20,607 nucleotides of DNA from a virus, in the IMG/VR virus record IMGVR_UViG_3300028025_004534, positions 1 through 20,607 of that record. The stretch is one strand, 5' to 3'. The notes under the pieces are model-generated. The model was not told the origin of the DNA and searched no databases. It saw nothing but the letters and a program-made list of their open reading frames with translations. How positions within the stretch are numbered: the first letter of the stretch is position 1; each line of letters starts with the position of its first letter. A program made the position numbers and the translations under genes. This document shows positions 18,203-20,607 of the stretch, in pieces.

Positions 18203-20494
18203 TTATGATATACGTGCTGCTCTATTTATTCTTTGTATTCGTTCCTGATTTCCGCTAACATCTGATTCTACTACATACGCCCTCGCTGCTGCTGATCCTA
18301 TCTGATTAACTTGTGCCTGATTGATTAACGTAGATGCTAATTGTGGTTGTATTGGTGCTTGTACTGATGGAGCATTTGGAACTGATCCACCCGATGGAGC
18401 GTTACCACCGCCACCGCCTCCCGGTACTTTAACCGCCAAAATAGATTTAACATTCTTTATACCTGATGCAATCGCAGCACCTGCGGCAACCGCACCCAAT
18501 GCAGGCCCAACGACAGGAATACCCGATAATGATTGATATGCTTTTGTTGCTGATAAATACGTATCAATAGTTGCCTGAGCGATGGCAAACGCTTTACCAA
18601 CTCCAGTTTGCTTACCTACTAAATCAGCAAGATTACCCAATAACCCTGATATTTTTGCTAAGTTATCCTCACGTGCTTTTGCCTCTGCGTTATCCAGTTG
18701 AATACGTGCATCTGATAACTCTTTAGCTTTTGCGTTATATTGTTCCTCGCTTAATACGTTATTCTTAAATGCCTCATCTATTAACGCCTGCTCCTGTGCT
18801 AATGCCTCCCTGCGTTGGTCAATCGCTAACTGATTATTATTTGCACGTGCTGCGAGTAATGATAATTGTTTATTTAACTCCTTTTGGTTTTCATCTAACG
18901 ATAACTGCTCACGCTGTAACGTGTATTTTTCATCAATTAAGGCGATGCGTTTATTATATTCCTCCCTATTTATTTCCCCCTTATTTAGAAAATCTATTTG
19001 TTGGTCTATTTCCTCCTGCTGCTGAATTGATAACTGCAACTGCTTTTTATCAAACTCATTTGTGAGCGCATTTAACCTCTGCTGAGTGATTAAATCGTTT
19101 GTTATCTTATCCTGCGCTAATATTATTTCCTGTCTTTTCTTTTCATCCTCAGCGACTTTTTTTAATCTTTCCTCCTCTAATTTATTCGCCTCTAATTCAT
19201 ATTTCAAATCAATCTGTTTCAATAACAGATTTTCCTGCTCCTTATTAAACCCTTTCGCCTGAGTTGCCCTTATCTCATTCTCTTTATCTATTCTCAGTTT
19301 TTCCTTTGCACGCTTATCTTCATCAGCGATTGAGTTCAAATAATTCTGCTGCTCTAATTGTCTGATTTGCTCGTTTGCCTCTTTAACTAATTCCTTGCGT
19401 TTCTCTGCCTGCTCCTTTGCTTTATCCGCTGCCTTTTTATTATTTTCCTCAGCAATTTTTGCTAAATCATCTGACGCCTTTTTATTTTCTGCTGTTATCT
19501 CTACATTCTGTCTGCGTATTATATCCGCTTTTTCTTTGTTAGAATCATTGAGATTTTTTGTTTGTACTGAAAATTGTTCTAACGATGCATCCGTTACCTC
19601 TTTTTGTTTTGCTATAACCTCATCAGATGCGCCATTGGCTTTAAGTGTAGCGAGTGCGTTTTTGTTTTTCTCAAAAGTATTACGAGCCGTTTCGCGTGAT
19701 GCATTTGCAAACGCTATCTTTTCATCAATCAACTTTAACTCCAGTTCCCTGATTGCTTTTGTAGATGCGCCATTCGCTTTGGCTAAATCTAATTTATATT
19801 TTTGATTCGTTTCTAATGCCTCAGCGTTACGCTCTAATGTTTTTGTTTGTTCATCTAATGCCTTTTTATTTCCCTTTACCGCCTCTTCATTTTTCTTTGC
19901 CTCCTTTGATGAGTTCTGAAAAAACTTAATGAGTAATGCACCTGCTGCAATTAGTGCAACGATTGCCGTAACTAACGCTCCAATCGGATTCGCTGCCGTT
20001 GCTGCGTTCCAAAGAAACTGAGCCGCAGTAATCGCACGCTGAAAAATAGGGATGGTTTTCATTACCGCACCTAAATTCTTAAACGCATCCTTTGCCTCTA
20101 ATACTGAGTTAATTCCTTGCGATAACGCCAACGCCCCCTGTACTTTTACTAACGTCTTTTCCAGTTCCTCAGATTCACTACCAAATAACGCCTGCGCACC
20201 TTGTACCGCAGCAAATCCACCTGCGACACCCTGCAACGCTGAACTAAACGCCTTGAATTTTGCATCAGGATTAAACGCATCTGTTAACGCTTTTGCATCT
20301 CCTATCTCATCTTTCAAATTAGCGACTTTTTTTGCCGCCTGTACTGCCTCAGCTGATGTTTCACCGAACTGCTCACGCACACGCAATAACTCAGCGTTTG
20401 CCTCTCTTAATTGTTTTTTAATCGAGCCTACGGATTTATCTGCTCCTGATGTATCAGCCGTTATTTTTATTTGTACTTCTTGTGTATCTGCCAT
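18203..20494 (-). CDS. Tape measure protein
   Basis: This 763-residue protein begins with a conserved start (VQIKITADTSGADKSVGSIK) and a short coiled coil. A long hydrophobic stretch follows (AITAAQFLWNAATAANPIGA, then VTAIVALIAAGALLIKF, 154-192). A very long Glu/Lys/Gln-rich coiled coil covers about 196-620. The end has a second hydrophobic region (FAIAQATIDTYLSATKAYQS, VVGPALGAVAAGAAIASGI), a Gly/Pro-rich hinge and a final NQAQVNQIGSAAARAYVV. Tape measures set tail length and enter the membrane during DNA ejection, so this implies a siphovirus tail of modest length. It lies upstream of the head genes rather than after them, which is an unusual order. Confidence 0.88.
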   Translation of the reverse strand: MADTQEVQIKITADTSGADKSVGSIKKQLREANAELLRVREQFGETSAEAVQAAKKVANLKDEIGDAKALTDAFNPDAKFKAFSSALQGVAGGFAAVQGAQALFGSESEELEKTLVKVQGALALSQGINSVLEAKDAFKNLGAVMKTIPIFQRAITAAQFLWNAATAANPIGALVTAIVALIAAGALLIKFFQNSSKEAKKNEEAVKGNKKALDEQTKTLERNAEALETNQKYKLDLAKANGASTKAIRELELKLIDEKIAFANASRETARNTFEKNKNALATLKANGASDEVIAKQKEVTDASLEQFSVQTKNLNDSNKEKADIIRRQNVEITAENKKASDDLAKIAEENNKKAADKAKEQAEKRKELVKEANEQIRQLEQQNYLNSIADEDKRAKEKLRIDKENEIRATQAKGFNKEQENLLLKQIDLKYELEANKLEEERLKKVAEDEKKRQEIILAQDKITNDLITQQRLNALTNEFDKKQLQLSIQQQEEIDQQIDFLNKGEINREEYNKRIALIDEKYTLQREQLSLDENQKELNKQLSLLAARANNNQLAIDQRREALAQEQALIDEAFKNNVLSEEQYNAKAKELSDARIQLDNAEAKAREDNLAKISGLLGNLADLVGKQTGVGKAFAIAQATIDTYLSATKAYQSLSGIPVVGPALGAVAAGAAIASGIKNVKSILAVKVPGGGGGGNAPSGGSVPNAPSVQAPIQPQLASTLINQAQVNQIGSAAARAYVVESDVSGNQERIQRINRAARIS

Positions 20495-20496
20495 TG

Positions 20497-20607
20497 TTAG
20501 TATTTTCTAAATTCAAAAGATGTATGTTCTAACGCATCATCATTTAATGCACCACCTTTGTATGAATAAATTGACATTATTGTAGATGATTCATAAAATA
20601 CCTGATA
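20497..20607 (-). CDS. C-terminal end of an upstream gene (36 aa visible)
   Basis: An open frame enters from the window edge and stops at TAA 20499-20497, two bases before the tape-measure ATG. The visible end contains VFYESSTIMSIYSYKGGALN and LEHTSFEFRKY. The tight spacing to the next gene supports coding. Its position before the tape measure suggests a tail gene (for example a tail assembly or tube-related protein), but too little is present to identify it. Confidence 0.65.
   Translation of the reverse strand, partial: YQVFYESSTIMSIYSYKGGALNDDALEHTSFEFRKY

Noticed and set aside
19395-19805. Plus-strand open frame of 136 codons inside the tape-measure gene
   Set aside because: It lies wholly opposite the coiled-coil region of a clear gene. 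Its Phe/Ser/Ala-rich content mirrors the reverse complement of Lys/Glu/Ala codons.
20052-20510. Plus-strand open frame of 152 codons at the start of the tape-measure gene
   Set aside because: It is antisense to a well-supported gene, has no leader, and its composition is that of a shadow frame.

Overview
The window is part of a tailed double-stranded DNA bacteriophage or prophage (Caudoviricetes, siphovirus-like because it has a tape-measure gene). Every credible gene lies on the minus strand, so transcription runs from high to low coordinates. The host is probably a member of the Bacteroidota. The DNA is AT-rich, and most start codons are preceded by A-rich leaders (for example TAATTATG or ACAAAACAAAATG) rather than a Shine-Dalgarno sequence. 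The one clear promoter has a TAnnTTTG -7 element. Several structural proteins resemble families common in Bacteroidota phages (DUF6712-like connector, portal with a CRH-type tail, XkdF-like protease, OmpA-style SAQ signal peptide). No integrase, repressor or terminase is visible, so lifestyle cannot be judged.

Late region, in transcription order (20607 to 6949): the end of an unknown gene, tape measure, XkdF-like prohead protease with a large insertion, scaffold-like protein, major capsid protein, probable tail-tube protein, small beta-rich protein, portal, head-tail connector, a nested small ORF, tail-terminator-like protein and a tail fibre with a signal peptide. A small unknown gene follows, then the lysis block: two small membrane proteins (holin candidates), a lipoprotein with a C-terminal membrane helix (candidate unimolecular spanin) and a GH24 lysozyme. 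A metallophosphoesterase and an acidic small protein close the unit. Hairpins with T-tracts follow the capsid gene and the tail-tube gene. A strong intrinsic terminator at 6863-6886 ends the late unit.

Early/middle region (6746 to 1): a Bacteroidota-type promoter at 6739-6746 starts a tight operon of small genes, many joined by ATGA overlaps. It includes an ERF single-strand annealing recombinase, a small protein with a ribbon-helix-helix-like start, a small SH3-like protein, and a stand-alone DnaA domain IV protein. A two-hairpin element with complementary loops (3438-3519) follows. Then come a replication-initiation-like protein, a partner protein, a mini VRR-NUC nuclease and a sigma-factor-like protein. 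The low end holds a membrane microprotein, three consecutive zinc-ribbon microproteins joined by repeated junction sequences, a tRNA-like RNA (175-270) and a truncated gene.

Several genes are too short for a simple ORF listing and were read by hand: 1-141, 287-433, 446-613, 804-965, 4628-4801, 5216-5395, 5956-6054, 11632-11790 and 20497-20607. Function calls rest on motif recognition only; no database search was run.
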